A DNA stretch of 64,000 nucleotides from Albifimbria verrucaria (lineage: Eukaryota; Ascomycota; Sordariomycetes; Hypocreales; Stachybotryaceae), in NCBI GenBank assembly GCA_020081605.1, contig JAHREC010000013.1:5394001-5458000 (forward strand), read 5' to 3'. The translations under genes were made by a program, and so were the position numbers. Below the pieces are notes generated by a model, which ran no database searches, was not told the DNA's origin, and saw only the letters and a list, made by a program, of their open reading frames with translations. This document shows, one piece after another, positions 11,146-23,900 of the stretch. Positions within the stretch are counted from its first letter, which is position 1, and every line of letters starts with the position of its first letter.

Positions 11146-11875
11146 GACATGCGACAAGACAACATCCCGTCGTCCGAGCCGAGAAAAGATCCATTTCATC
11201 CTTGGGCATTCCCCATGCACGTCGCCCCCATTTGTCCGATCACACTGCACCCTTCGCGCTGCGACATCCCGCTGCTGCTTCTGCGCCATTGCTACATAAG
11301 TGTGTAACTGCATTTATCCAGGCACTCTCTGACTCTCCAAGACCTCGTGTTTCCGGCACATGCCCAGCCACAAGACGCTTATCCCGTGCCCACCATTACC
11401 ACCACCGCCAACACCACCACCAACAACGACTCTCGCTATAGCCGCCATACACCACATCTCGGTGCTACCTGGCCCTACGAGTTACTCCGTGAGTTCTTTT
11501 TTTTTTTCTTGTCTACCATATCAAGCTCATATCCCTCCTTCCGACGTCGTCTTGGTCGCCTGCTCTGCCTCTCGGTCTGGCTATCTGCCTGTCTGCCTGT
11601 CTGTCTCTCTATACACTTCATCCCAATCATCAACCTCTGCCAATCCTTCCCTCGCCAAGCGCCCTTCTCCAGTTCTATATCCATGCTCACGGGCAACCTT
11701 CACCTCCCCTTCCCTCCTTGACTCCTTGACCCACACAGCCTTCAGCGCTTTGCTTCGTTTCACGCCAATTCACTGCTTGATAACCAACCTCCATCCGGGG
11801 CCCTGAATTTCTTTACCGGCGCGCTCCACCGAGCTCCTTGCCCGAGCCTATAAGCCTAGCTCCCGCTGCTGCTTT

Positions 11876-11909
11876 CCCATACCCATATCCATATCCATAT
11901 CCATATCCG
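11876..11909. repeat. ATATCC hexanucleotide tract
   Basis: About five ATATCC units in the upstream region of the carnitine acetyltransferase gene. Confidence 0.7.
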
Positions 11910-12149
11910 TCTCCTTTCCCCATCCACTCACCTTGAGTCGTCTTCCTACATAAACCGTTGCTGCGGCCCCTGCGACCTGCCCTCCTCGTCTCAGCTCGAG
12001 CTTTCGCTCTGGTCTCCCACCCTATCCCTCTGATGCCCCTTACTGTCTCCAAGACTGTCACTACTTCTACCGCACGGCGCTGCGAGGCCTCAACATCAGC
12101 ACAGCCATCTCCCCTCTGTACGCTTGATTTGCACTCGTTCACTGACACC

Positions 12150-14816
12150 ATGGTGGCCAAAGTACAAACACTCACCTTCGGATCTTCCATAGCCGAACGG
12201 CTCGCTACTGCTGATACGCCCTCGGAGAACCGGCATGTGCCGCGTGTGACACCGCCTCTCACAAACGGAGATCGGTTCAAGTCACCCTCTGAGTATAAGC
12301 GAGTTCCTATGGCTACCTATTCCGAGAAGCGGAAAGAGGGCGGCGTTACTTTTGCCGCTCAGGACAAGCTTCCCAAACTCCCAATCCCAGAACTCGAAAG
12401 CTCTCTCAAGAAATACAGCGAGGTCTTGAGACCGTTGCAGACGCCTCGAGAGCGTGCGGACACCCAGAATGCCATTGAGGAATTCCTCAGAAGTGACGGC
12501 CCTGAACTCCAGGAGAAGCTGAAGAAGTATGCTGAGGGCAAGACAAGCTATATCGAGCAATTCTGTAAGAGCCATTCATCACATCTCCATATCCCCAATT
12601 CTAACTTCCTATAATAGGGTATGATTCATACTTGAATTTTGATAATCCAGTCGTTCTCAACTTGAACCCTTTTTTCCTCCTTGAAGATGACCCTACTCCT
12701 GCAAGGAACAACCAGGTCACGCGTGCCGCTTCCCTCGTAGTATCCGCCCTGGAATTCATCCGGGCGGTACGAAAGGAGGAACTCCTCCGGACACCGTCAA
12801 GGGAACGCCGCTCTGCATGTACCAGTTCTCACGTCTGTTTGGAACCGCTCGAGTTCCGACTGAGGCCGGTTGCCAAATCGAGCAAGATCCGGAGTCCAAA
12901 CACATCATTGTACTCTGCCACGGGCAGTTCTACTGGTTTGATGTTTTGGATGACAACTCGGATGTCATCATGAGCGAGAGAGACATCGCAGTCAATCTCC
13001 AAACTGTCATTGATGACGCCGCTCAGACGCCCATTCAGGATGCCGCCAAAGGTGCACTTGGTGTCCTCAGTACCGAGAACCGCAAGGTATGGTCTGGTCT
13101 GCGAGATGTCCTCACTCGTGACCCTGAGTCGAATAACGCAGACTCTCTGAGCATTGTGGATTCGGCGCTGTTTGCATTATGCCTGGACTATACCGAGCCT
13201 CGTGACGTTGCCGCTTTATGCCAGAACATGCTTTGCGGGACAAGTGAGGTTGAGAGAGGTGTTCAAATTGGCACTTGCACCAACCGTTGGTATGACAAGC
13301 TGCAGATCATCGTTTGCAAGAACGGTAGTGCCGGTATCAACTTCGAGCACACGGGTGTGGATGGTCATACAGTCCTAAGATTTGCAAGTGATGTCTACAC
13401 CGACACGATCCTACGCTTTGCTCGGTCAATCAATGGGAAAGCTCCCACGATGTGGGCGTCAACGAGCCCCGATCCTACTAAACGAGATCCTGAAAGTTTT
13501 GGGCAGGTCAACACGACCCCACGCAAGCTCGAATGGGACATGCTGCCTGAGTTGAGCATAGCAGTACGCTTTGCCGAGACCAGGTTAGCCGATCTGATCG
13601 AGCAGAACGAGTTCCAATGTCTTGATTTCGGCACATACGGCAAGAACTTCATCACATCAATGGGCTTCTCCCCGACGCGTTTGTCCAAATGGCCTTCCAG
13701 GCAGCATACTATGGTCTTTACGGCCGCGTCGAATGCACATATGAGCCTGCCATGACCAAGTTCTTCCTCCATGGGCGCACTGAGGCTATCAGGAGTGTAT
13801 CCGATGAATCCGTCAACTTTGTACAGACCTTCTGGGCCGATAATCCCGCCGAGCAAAAGGTAGAAGCTCTGAAGCATGCGTGCGAGAAACATGTAAACAG
13901 GACGCGAGAATGCGCCAAAGCCGAAGGATGTGACCGGCACCTGTACGCTCTCTGGAGTGTCTGGCAGAAGTCTATTGACGAGGAACTAGAGAGTGTGGTC
14001 AGCAGCACGGGCTACTCTAGCCCCAACGAGGAATACTCGTTGAATAGCAACTCGACCAATGGTCGGGCCAGAGGAGACTCTGCTGGTTCTACAGACGGTG
14101 TTGAAGTGAAGCCTACAAGAGATAGGCTCGACAGCACCACGTCTAGGGCACGAGATAACCATCCACTACCCCTTCTTTTCGCAGATCCTGGCTGGGACAA
14201 ACTCAACACAACCATTCTTTCCACATCCAACTGTGGAAACCCGTCTCTTCGGCATTTCGGATTCGGTCCCACCTCCGGGGATGGATTTGGTATTGGCTAC
14301 ATTATCAAGGACGAGACAATTTCGATTTGCGTTTCTAGCAAGCACCGACAGACTAAGCGATTCATTGCCACGCTCGAGAGCTACCTTCTGGAGATTCGCC
14401 GCATCCTTCGCATCACCAACCAGGCTCACACCAAGTCGACACGTGCCCGCGAGGCCGAAATGGCCAGGCCGAAGCCTGCAAGCAGGCTCAAGTCCAGGGA
14501 CGCCCGTTGGCGGGACCCGAAGCGCTCAAGGCAATGAGGACGAATACTGGGTCGACTTCACCGACTGAGGAAAGCATGACGCTTAGTGAGGACGACGAGC
14601 TAGGCGGATGTAAGTGATGAATAGATATAGTCGTTTTTAAAAATCTCACCGCTAACGTACGAATTAGATGGCTTCTTCGACGCAGGTATGCTGCTGCAAG
14701 CACTCAAAGCTCGCGGCGATAAGTTCGACGCAGGTGAAACCAAGGCTTCGGAGCGCGCAACTGTACAAGCTCGACGGAGGGAAGTTGGAAAGAAGTTGAG
14801 ACTTATTGACTACTAA
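12150..14816 (+). CDS. Carnitine O-acetyltransferase (YAT/FacC-like)
   Basis: Transfers acetyl groups between CoA and carnitine, allowing acetyl units to move between cytosol, peroxisome and mitochondrion during growth on acetate or fatty acids. The choline/carnitine acyltransferase fold is clear: N-terminal LPKLPIPELESSLKKY, then LNLNPFFLLEDD, the substrate-channel region MYQFSRLFGTARVP, the catalytic histidine segment NFEHTGVDGH, and the C-terminal FGFGPTSGDGFGIGYII. A long tail ends DDELGGYGFFDAGMLLQALKA, as in the cytosolic fungal enzymes (about 880 aa). Introns: 12567-12617 (GTAAGA...AATAG) and about 14611-14667 near the C-terminus. Three single-base losses break the frame, at a CC run 12784-12785, a CCCC run 13670-13673 and GG 14462-14463. 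All are repaired by one base and leave conserved sequence on both sides. Cytosolic location is inferred from the tail. Confidence 0.92.
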
Positions 14817-15739
14817 GATTGGCAGTGTCTATGCTGGGAGTTGTCGGGGTTGAGGGTGCAATTTGATTAGCATATAGCCAGTATTCATACTACATGGAAG
14901 GGATGATGCTATTTTATTCATATTCGTGGATGGTTTCTGGAACTTCGTTTTGCAACTCATATTCAGGGATCAGTTGAAATGATATGATGACAGCGAACTG
15001 GTTAACGATTCCTAGTATTTCATTGGGGCTCTAGTATGTATCGTCATAGCCTAGGTGTAACATCTGGTCAAATCACATTGATAAATATACCTTTTAAAAA
15101 ATGTTATACACATACATAAAGCTCGGTAAAAAGCACTAATATGTGTTGTTTGAGGAGTGTGGTTTGGTGACGCCTCGATGCAGCAAGTCCTCTGAACTAG
15201 ACAGTGCACTTATCTCGGTGCCCGATAAGGATAGTGCAGGTCGACAAAGATTCGCACTGTCCTATGCACCAAGCCATGCGGCGTCATACAGTGTGAAAAT
15301 CGCACGTCAACCTCACGCCTCAACTTCACCACAACGTCTGACTCTCACACTTCACATTGGACACGGCGGCTTTCGCGTGGGTGCTCAACCATTCTGGCAG
15401 GCGTTTTGCTTTCTGAGACACATTGCTTTACGTCTTTGGATGCTATACCTGGGCCATAAGATACCTGATAAAGAACGACGACGCCAATCAGAGTTGGGCA
15501 CATCGAGCTACCGTTCGGCTTCGCATCCTCCTTGCTTCATAGCAGCAGATGCTGGCTCTGGGCTACTCGCATCGCTTCAAGGCATCTTCTCCGTTGGGGT
15601 GGTAGAGATACCTCTGGTCATGGGCTGACCTACGATTCCTCCCATACGCGTCTGGCCCTCTCCTTGTTCATCTCTGACCATCCACTTATACGCTCCTTTC
15701 ACATCCACTCATCAAGCCATCCCCAGTTCTGCCTCTCCC

Positions 15740-17048
15740 ATGACCGACCTTCTTCGCATACTACCCTCCTTCCCTGCCGCCCGCTTCGCCGCCCTTCTCC
15801 CGAACATCGAGAAGCACGGCCTCACGACCACGGACCTGCTGGCTCTCCATCCCGCCGACATCGCCAAGCAGACTGGCCTACCCATCCTCGATCTCAAGCG
15901 GCTTGTGGCTGTCATCCAAGCCTCCTATCCGATGATCTGAAGCCGCAGCAACTAGATCTTTGGATACCTCATCGTTGCCGCCATGTTCTGCTATCAGCAC
16001 CCTTGATCCGGACCTTGACGCTGCCCTTGGGGGTGGCGTGCCCGTGGGCTGCATCACCGAGTTTGCTGGCGAGAGCGGTGCGGGCAAGACACAATTTCTC
16101 TTGAGCCTCTGCCTTGCCGTACAGCTGCCCCTCCGCATGGCCTCGGGAAACAGGCCCTTTACATATCCACCGAATCCGGCCTTACCACGAAGCGGTTATC
16201 GCAAATGATGGACGCCAACCCAGCGCTGCAGGACCTGGGCGAGGATGGCACCAAGCCCTCCTTGACAACATCTTGAGTACCGTCACCCCTGATCTTGAGT
16301 CGCAGGATCACATTCTCGAGTACCAGGTCCCCGTCATGGTGTCTCGAGGCAGCATCGGCCTGCTTGTGATCGATTCCGTTGCAGCGAACTATCGCGCCGA
16401 GTTTGAGCGCCAAAGCACGCATGGCTCTAACATGGCCGCGCGCAGCACTGAGCTTGTCCGGCTGGGTGCCCTGCTGCGTGATCTTGCACGCAAGCACAAT
16501 CTCGCTGTTGTGGTTGCGAATCAGGTCGCAGACCGCTTCGCACCCCTCCCATCCCCGGAGTACGCCGCGCAGCTATGGTATTGCTTCTCAGGAGAGTCCT
16601 CTCGCCTCGCGAAGCATGCCCCCGCCAAGCTCATCCTCGTCACATGCACTACCCATGTTCTCCCAGGACGAACCCTCCATACCTCCAGCCCTGCTCCTCG
16701 ATCACCAACAGCGCTGGTTCACCGGCTGGGGCGACGACCCCGCATCAACCACTCCCTCAAGAACCCCAGCTTGGGCCTCGTCTGGTCCACTCAGATATCA
16801 TGTCGCATTGCACTCTTTAAACGTCCGGTCTACGGAACTACTAGGATGGGCGCGCCCTCGAGGCAGACGACGACGACCCAGACGCAGGCAAGCCAACGCT
16901 GCGGAGCTGGAGGCGCTGGATGAAGGTCGTGTTTGCGCCGCACGTTGAATCGTCTGGTCCTGGTATGGACGGCGCTGTGGAGTTTGAGGTCACGATGGCA
17001 GGCCTCAAGGCTGTTCAGCGATCCCGAGGTAAGAAGGTAAAGTCATAG
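15740..17048 (+). CDS. RAD57-like recombinase paralogue (RecA/RAD51 family), frame-broken
   Basis: Homologous-recombination mediator that, with Rad55, stabilises Rad51 filaments in yeast. The N-terminus ([16 protein letters not shown]...) has the helix-hairpin-like segment [16 protein letters not shown]. After [15 protein letters not shown] come [14 protein letters not shown], Walker [10 protein letters not shown] (about 16070-16096), [14 protein letters not shown], Walker [16 protein letters not shown] and [19 protein letters not shown], then [21 protein letters not shown], a strong Rad57 signature, and finally [18 protein letters not shown] before the TAG at 17046-17048. Reading through needs about eight single-base corrections, mostly in C or G runs (for example near 15925, 15960, 16130 and 16260, and several between 16560 and 16920). 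So many breaks could mean a pseudogene, but the same error type affects essential neighbours and every conserved motif survives. I therefore favour an intact gene in error-prone sequence. Confidence 0.82.
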
Positions 17049-17284
17049 TTAGTGTACATGGGAAACGATGGTGGCTTGATAATGAACGATGTTAAGGGTT
17101 GGCAAGACATCAATAGACGCGATTGAGTAATACACTTTTGAGATACATGGTTAACAGAGCATTTGCAATAAGTCCTATCGTCGCTTGCAACGTTGCCGTC
17201 TATTTCACGTCATATATCTATGGTGCAGTTCCTAACATTCGTACATTTGTCCTAACTTTTAAAACCGTTTGCGCCTAGCCCCTT

Positions 17285-20200
17285 CTACCTGGGATGTGGG
17301 AACTCGTCCTGCAGCTGGAGGCGCACGCCGACGTTCATGCTAATGAGTTCCTGCACGAGCAGCTTCGCCGCGTACGGCATCGTCATCTTCGTCACTTCCC
17401 TGGTGCTCTTGCACGTGTTGCAGTAGCCCTTGTATCCGAAGAGGCCGCACTGCTGACAGATGTCGAGCTGCACACCGTCCGAGCTGATCATCAGTCGCTC
17501 CAGAAGAAGTTGTGAGGCTCCGTACGCGATCAGACAATCACGCTCCATTTCACCCAGACGAAGACCACCATCTCTGGAACGACCTTCCGTCGGCTGTCGG
17601 GTCAGGATAGCCCTTGGGCCTCGTGAACGAGAGTGCATCTTGTCCTGGACCATGTGCTTCAAACGCTGGTAGTAAATGGGACCGTTAAAGATGTATGCTT
17701 CAAGCGGTTCGCCGGTGAGACCAGATGTGAAATAGTCCTTGCCCTCCCACGAGAAACCGTGATTCAGCAGCGCCTGGCCCATCTCTTCCACAGGATGAGA
17801 TCTGAAGGCATCGCCAAAACCGTAGTCGGGGCGGCCATCAAGAATCGATGCCTTACCGGTCAAACATTCGAGAAGCTTGCCGACTGTCATACGAGACGGG
17901 AAACCGTGAGGGTTCATGATAATATCCGGAGTCAAGCCTGTATCAGCAAATGGCAAGTCCTCCTGCTCCACAATGATTCCCACGACACCCTTTTGACCGT
18001 GACGGGATGAGAACTTGTCTCCTAACTCGGGTCGACGAGTCTGTCGAGTTTGGACTTTGATAATGGTTGTATCCTTCTCGGTCTGCGAGATCATGACCTT
18101 GTCGATATAGGCAGGGTCGGGGATACGGTAAGAAACAGATGAGTCGCGGTACTCACTAGGACCACGATCAAGGCCAATGCCAGTTGTTGTCAGGTCTAGT
18201 GGGGTTTCCTTCTTAACCATTGCCTCTCCTGAGTTGATCTTGTAGCCAACAATTGCGAGACCATCGTCATCTAGCGCTTCATGCTTAGCGATTCGCTGCT
18301 TCGCGGCACCCTCGCCTTCGTTCTGAGGATCACCAATACGTTCTCTCCTTCCGTTGGGGTATTTTTGTAACTCTGTTGTGTATTTACGGAAGACTTGGCA
18401 ACGTCCGAATCCTCTGTCAATAGATGCTTTGTTGAGGACCAAAGCATCCTCGATATCGTATCCAGAATACGACATGACAACGACTGTAGCATTTTGGCCA
18501 GCAGGAAGCTTGTCATAGTGTACCAGTTGAATGGTCTTCGAGATAACCATTGGTCGTTGCGGATAGACGAGGGTATAAAGAAGTGTATCAATGCGGTTGA
18601 ATTGGTTGTAAGCAATAGCGCCAATAGCTTGCTTACCCATAGCACATTGATAGGTGTTTCGGGGTGACTGGTTGTGGTGAGGGAAGGGAATAAGGCCTGC
18701 GACAGCACCAAGAAGCGTGAAGGGCTCAATCTCCAAGTGAGTCGTGCTCTTTGTGACCTGGTTCTCGTAGATGGTAATAAGAGCATCCTGCTCCTCGTTG
18801 ACATCCAGATACTCCACAATTCCGTTTGTCAGGAAGTCGTCAAAGCTCGCCTTGCCGAGCTGCAAAAGTCGAAGATGTTCCGGCTTCAACTTTTGCTGTC
18901 CGTTCTTAACAATGATGTAAGGACGGCAGATACGACCTTCATCCGTAGCTACATGAACTGCGTTGAAATGGGTGTTGAGGTTGATGCTAACAAACGGAGA
19001 TATCCATCCTCGGCGGCGCATTGTACGGAATTTTTGTGCAAATCTCTTAGGATACCGAGTCAGAGCGAATGGCGTACCATTCACATGGATGATGTAGTTC
19101 CCTCACGGTGCATCTCAGCGCCTGAAAAATTTCGTATAGGCTCAACACTTGCATCAAGGGTAAAAATCCATCGTTTAACAGGGTCTTCGTCCACGTTGGT
19201 CGTGATATGTGTCATCATAGCCAAGTTCTTGACCAGACCACAGGCCTCACCTTCAGGCGTATCGGATGGACACAGCATACCCCACTGAGATGGCTGAAGT
19301 GCTCTTGGACCACTGACTTTTCTTGTCTTCTCGAACTGACTGCTGATTCTGGTCATCATACCCAAAGCACTGATGTAACTAAGTCGGCTGAGAACGTGGG
19401 TCACACCAGCACGGTTCATGTTGAATCGCTTGACACTCCAGTTTCCGGTCTGGATTGCTCGGTTGATACCAATGCCAATGTTGTTGGCATGGTTACTGAT
19501 CATCTGTACCGCATCCAGGGGACGGCACGGTTGTTCTTTTCAAGAACTTGTCGATAGAAAGCTTGACCTCACTCGTGAATCGCTTGAACAAATCCTCGAA
19601 TAGGAGGGACAAGAGCTGGCCAGCAAGTTCGAGACGCTTGTTACCCACGAAATCTCGGTCGTCTACCTTCTTCGGGTCATGTGCCGCAATAAGAACTCGA
19701 CGAGTCATCATGGCAACATAGATCGCCTTGGGGTAGAAGTCCAGACCTTCGATTGGCACATGGGCGATGACGATGTTTGCGAGAACGTCCAGACCTTCTT
19801 CGACATTGTTTCTTCGGACTTGAGGGTTGAACTGGCCCTTCCGTGAGCCCATCTTAACTCTCGCGCCAACATACTCCAAAGCCTGGTGTTGCGTGAAAAC
19901 ATTGGCCCTGGCAGCCTCTTCGAAGTTGATGGAAAACAGGTCCTGGTAGCGTCCATCGGATCCAGCAACGAGCTGCATAATTTCGTAATCCGAAAGCCCG
20001 CCAAAGGCCTTGAGGATGATTACAATCGGGATACCCTCCACAAGCGAGTTCTGTGTAAGCACGATCTTTTCTTTCTTCATGGTGACGGTAGTCTTAGATT
20101 TTCGTTCGTGGGTAGAACTGGTAACCGAAGCAGAGATGATGTTGTTCTTCTCGTCGGCTTCAACGATAACTCTGTTCTTGCTGAGCTGCTCCTGAATCAA

Positions 20201-20930
20201 AATGACCTTTTCTGTGCCATTGATGATAAAGTAGCCACCAGGGTCGAGCGGACACTCGTTCATCAGCTCCATCTTCGCGTTGTTGGCGCCACTAAGACGG
20301 CATTTTGAACTTCGCAGCATGACCGGCATACGACCTAGAGACACATTCTTTCGGACAATCTTCTGCTTGTCACGAATATATGCAATGTCGACCAGAATAG
20401 GTGCGGCATAGGTCATGTCGCGAAGTCTGCACTCCATTGGTGAGACCTCGTTTCGTGATTTCGCATCGTTGAAATCTTGGCGGCAAGGACGCTCGACGCG
20501 GATATCGGTGAACCTAGGTGGCGAAGTTAGAGAAAGGAACCCCTTCAGGTTTGTATAGCCAAGGTTACATACTCGAGCCAGAAGTTGTCGTTGACATCGC
20601 TGCGGATGGTGCGGTTGGCGCGCACAATTTCCTTGATCTCGTGCTCGACAAAGAAGTTGTATGAGTCGATGTGCCTGTGATGAGTCAGTGGGCTGGACGC
20701 AAGCAGAGAGAGGAATCGAGATCATGGGCGCGTACTGTTTGACAAGTCCTTCTCTGCGTTAGCTATTGATCACGAAGTAGCACATAAAACTGGGCGAACT
20801 CACCTTTGACCTTGAGGAAAGCGGGTAGAAGCTGGAACTTATCCTCCTTGGTCGAGATAGGATCCGTGAGCTTCTTGCCGTTGTAGAAGGGCTCTAGGAG
20901 CGCCTCGAAGCCATCATCAATCCACGGCAT
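17285..20930 (-). CDS. RET1: RNA polymerase III second-largest subunit (RPC2/RET1)
   Basis: Core catalytic subunit of Pol III, which makes tRNA, 5S rRNA and U6. Diagnostic segments in order: [18 protein letters not shown] and LPAFLKVKG (N-terminus typical of RPC2, not RPB2), [28 protein letters not shown] hybrid-binding motif ([16 protein letters not shown]), [52 protein letters not shown] clamp region and the C-terminal zinc site [16 protein letters not shown]. Exons: 20804-20930, a 13-nt microexon 20736-20748, 20573-20674, and 17285-20513. Three one-base losses interrupt the last exon, at TTTT 19537-19540, CC 19515-19516 and CCC 19100-19102 (plus-strand bases). The ATG at 20930 is chosen because an in-frame stop lies a short way upstream; a further upstream exon ending in VFGAVTFK is possible. 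An essential gene, so the breaks must be sequence errors. Confidence 0.95.
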
Positions 20931-23900
20931 CTTGAATGTCACCGCTCCGAAAACATGAAGAGGGCGCAAGGGTTCGGCACCGTCTGGAGGCGGATTCTAG
21001 TGCTGCTGCGCCGTTGGCAAGATCGCGAGAGTTGCGACTCGAAAAGTTCTGCCCCGCGATGATCGTGAGTGGGGCCGTGAGAGGCGAGCATTCCGTTTCG
21101 GGTGGGTGACGACCAGTCAGCGTCGATAAGATACCGCCTGTCTTATCTTATCGTAGCTCCAGCTATGCCGAGGCCCCAGTGGAGTTGAATTTCAAACATG
21201 ATGTAACTTGGGGCTCTGGTCAAGAACGCTACGTGAAGTGTATAGATAATTGGACAAAAACATTCAACGGTTTTGTATCAAGTTTGGCTATTGGTTGTTA
21301 TGTGCGATATTGTAAGTTGTTTATGTGGTATCAACCCAAACCACTAGACGAACAGGTGTTCGAGAAATGGCACTTGGTAATCCATGGCTGTCTTGGACCC
21401 CTGGTATTAATGACTACCCTGTAGTTGCAGTTAGATATTACAAATCCTTGAAACATTTGCTTTCCTGGTTGAAGTAGGGCTCTATGAATATTTTGACACG
21501 GAGTTATAATTATTTTCTTTTGGTTTTTTACTTGGCATATCTGTTTTTCCATCTCCAATCAGACAGCATGCGTTGGTTGTGTTGAGCACGCACTCATTGG
21601 CTCCATTCCCTACGCAGAAACGCACGCCCATGTAGCAAACTGCCTCCACATGCTGCACGTTGCGTTGGCAGGATTGCTTGTCTGGAGTACATATGTCATA
21701 TAAGTTAAAACAACGACCTGAATAGACAGCCTGCAGATATACGGTCTAGGGTGAAGGATGTGGCCTAGGATTAAACCCAAAGAAAACATATAGCTTTGTT
21801 ACAGTGCACGTCTCTTGTTGGGGTCGACACTCAAATAACCAAAATGTGCTGGTTTCCCAGTTGCTCAAGGGAATGGGAGCATGTCATGCAGCGAAGGATC
21901 GAAAGTGTGAGGTGGTAGCCGTAGATCAACGCCCACCGAGCCCATGCTAAAATCCGGCCTCCATTCGCTGGACACGAACCGCCCGTTTCCGACTCGTCAT
22001 GGTGGCAAAGCTCAACAACAAACATCAAATCAGAGCCAAGGGGTCTGGGCAACGTGTAGATTCCTGCTGCAGCACCTCCCCGCCTATCCTACCTACACCC
22101 GGACGACCTAGTTGAGGGGTATGCAGGTGGCATAGCAGCAGGCTAGAGCCTTCCAGGGAACTACTGGAGAGGAGGGATGGAATCAACGTCAAGGTGGGAC
22201 GCTGTAGCGGGAGGGGCAATGCCAGGGAGAAAAGTCCTTCAAAGCAGGGTCAAGGCACCAAGCTTGACAGGCTACGGCTCGACTCGAGACCCCACATCGT
22301 TCCGCCGACGAAAAGTCGACGACCGGTCCACAGACGGCCGAGTCTTGCGAAAGTCGGTGAGGCCGGAGGCCTGGTGGGTGAGGTAGGAACACGGGCCTTG
22401 TCGAGGGCGTGCGAGTGTCAGAATGGACACGGGGGTTGAGGAGTAGGTAGCAGGCGAGAAGCGCGAACACCGACCGGGAGAAAAGACGTCCAGCGAGAGG
22501 TCTGGGCTGGCGTCACGGCTTTGTCGGTTGACCAGCTCATACCCAGGTAGGCGACAGACAGCCACCCGGGGTTTCGTTCAACCCTACATATGTGGTGCAG
22601 GCGAAAGATGGGCATGTCTCCATGTTCTTACCTTAGCATGCGTAGTGCTGCATAGCCTGCCTTCATGTACGAAATGCATTCTTGTGGGACTAGGGCTAAC
22701 GGAGAGAACGGCAGCTGGATCTCGTGCTGGGTCAAGGGCGGGCGACGAGGAGGAGTCGTCTGAAGAGTTGAGGTGGAAATAAATGGATGGATGGATTGAG
22801 ATGCAGCAGCCTCTTTTCCAAAACTTCCGAAACTGCACACGCCAAAGGGAATGGCCCGCCTGTAGCGCCTCGTTGGGTACCTACAGTTCAGCGCCTGTTA
22901 GTGCCTCAGAATGCACGTCACGCGCGCTATGCCTCTTGTGGCAGTTCTTAGCTCATCCATTCAACCAGCCAAGGTAAATTGATTAAGGGTCCAGTTTCCC
23001 GTTCTTCCCTTGACATTACTACTGTATGCAACCGGGCCGAACATGATGAAATTTTTAATTTTTAATTTTTATTTTAAATTTCTTTCTTTTTTTCCCACCT
23101 GGTCAAAGCAGACAAATTTCATGAGTTAATGGGCACCACCGAGATGTGTGTGACATGATCGAGAGCAAGCACACGCCTCTTCGCCAGCTTTGGTTGGCAT
23201 CACACCCGAGATCTGCGGACCCGGCCAGGCTCCCTGTGGTGAGGAGTGCCTCACTGGCTCCCTGGTAAGGCTTGGCGATCGGACGTGCCGCTACTGTGTG
23301 GGCGCCAAAAGCCGATTGAGGCTTTGGACTCGTCCTCCGACGCCATGGGTCTTTGGTCTCGGTCTCTGCTCATCCTGTATGCCCCTCAATTAATATGGAT
23401 TCGGTCGCGGGGAGGGCGGGGATTTGGCTCGCGAAAGGGGATGCTCTGTGCCTAAAAGCCCGCCGCAGCATGTAGATTGTGTCATGAGCCGGCAAGTTGA
23501 GTTTGATAAAATCACTCATTTGTGGCATCTTGGGCGAGCCCACGCTCGGCAACACGAGAAAAAGTGCGGTTGGCAGAACAAAACAAACGTGACTCAATAT
23601 GGCGGTATGTCTGCAGATGTCGTCGCGCTTGGGTGTGGAGATGGAGAGGAGGAGGAGGAGCAGGAGGAGGGAGAGCTCAAACCCTCTCGCACCATGCTCC
23701 AACGGGCTCGTAGCAGCTGGCTACTGAACGACACGAGAGACTGGACTGGACGGAGAGCGTCCATCCACAGCCAATAGGCACGGCACCCCTAACCAGGGCT
23801 GGAACTGATTGTCTATGTTCATCCCTACTTTATTACCGTTTACCCGCGCGGGCCAGGACATGCCTGGTGCGGACGGGGTAAGTTACACACTGGATGGCCA

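Larger units (their letters stand above)
8999..12149. other. Gene-free repeat-bearing spacer
   Basis: Contains the 33-bp minisatellite (9046-9218), a diverged direct repeat (9603-9765), a GGACTT hexamer tract (11103-11145), pyrimidine-rich leader sequence (11340-11800) and an ATATCC hexamer tract (11876-11909) just upstream of the carnitine acetyltransferase. Open frames at 9263-9547 and 9872-10081 show no domain. Confidence 0.6.

Noticed and set aside
15740..17048. Calling the RAD57-like gene a pseudogene
   Set aside because: Although broken about eight times, the breaks are of the homopolymer type also seen in essential neighbours, and all catalytic motifs are preserved.
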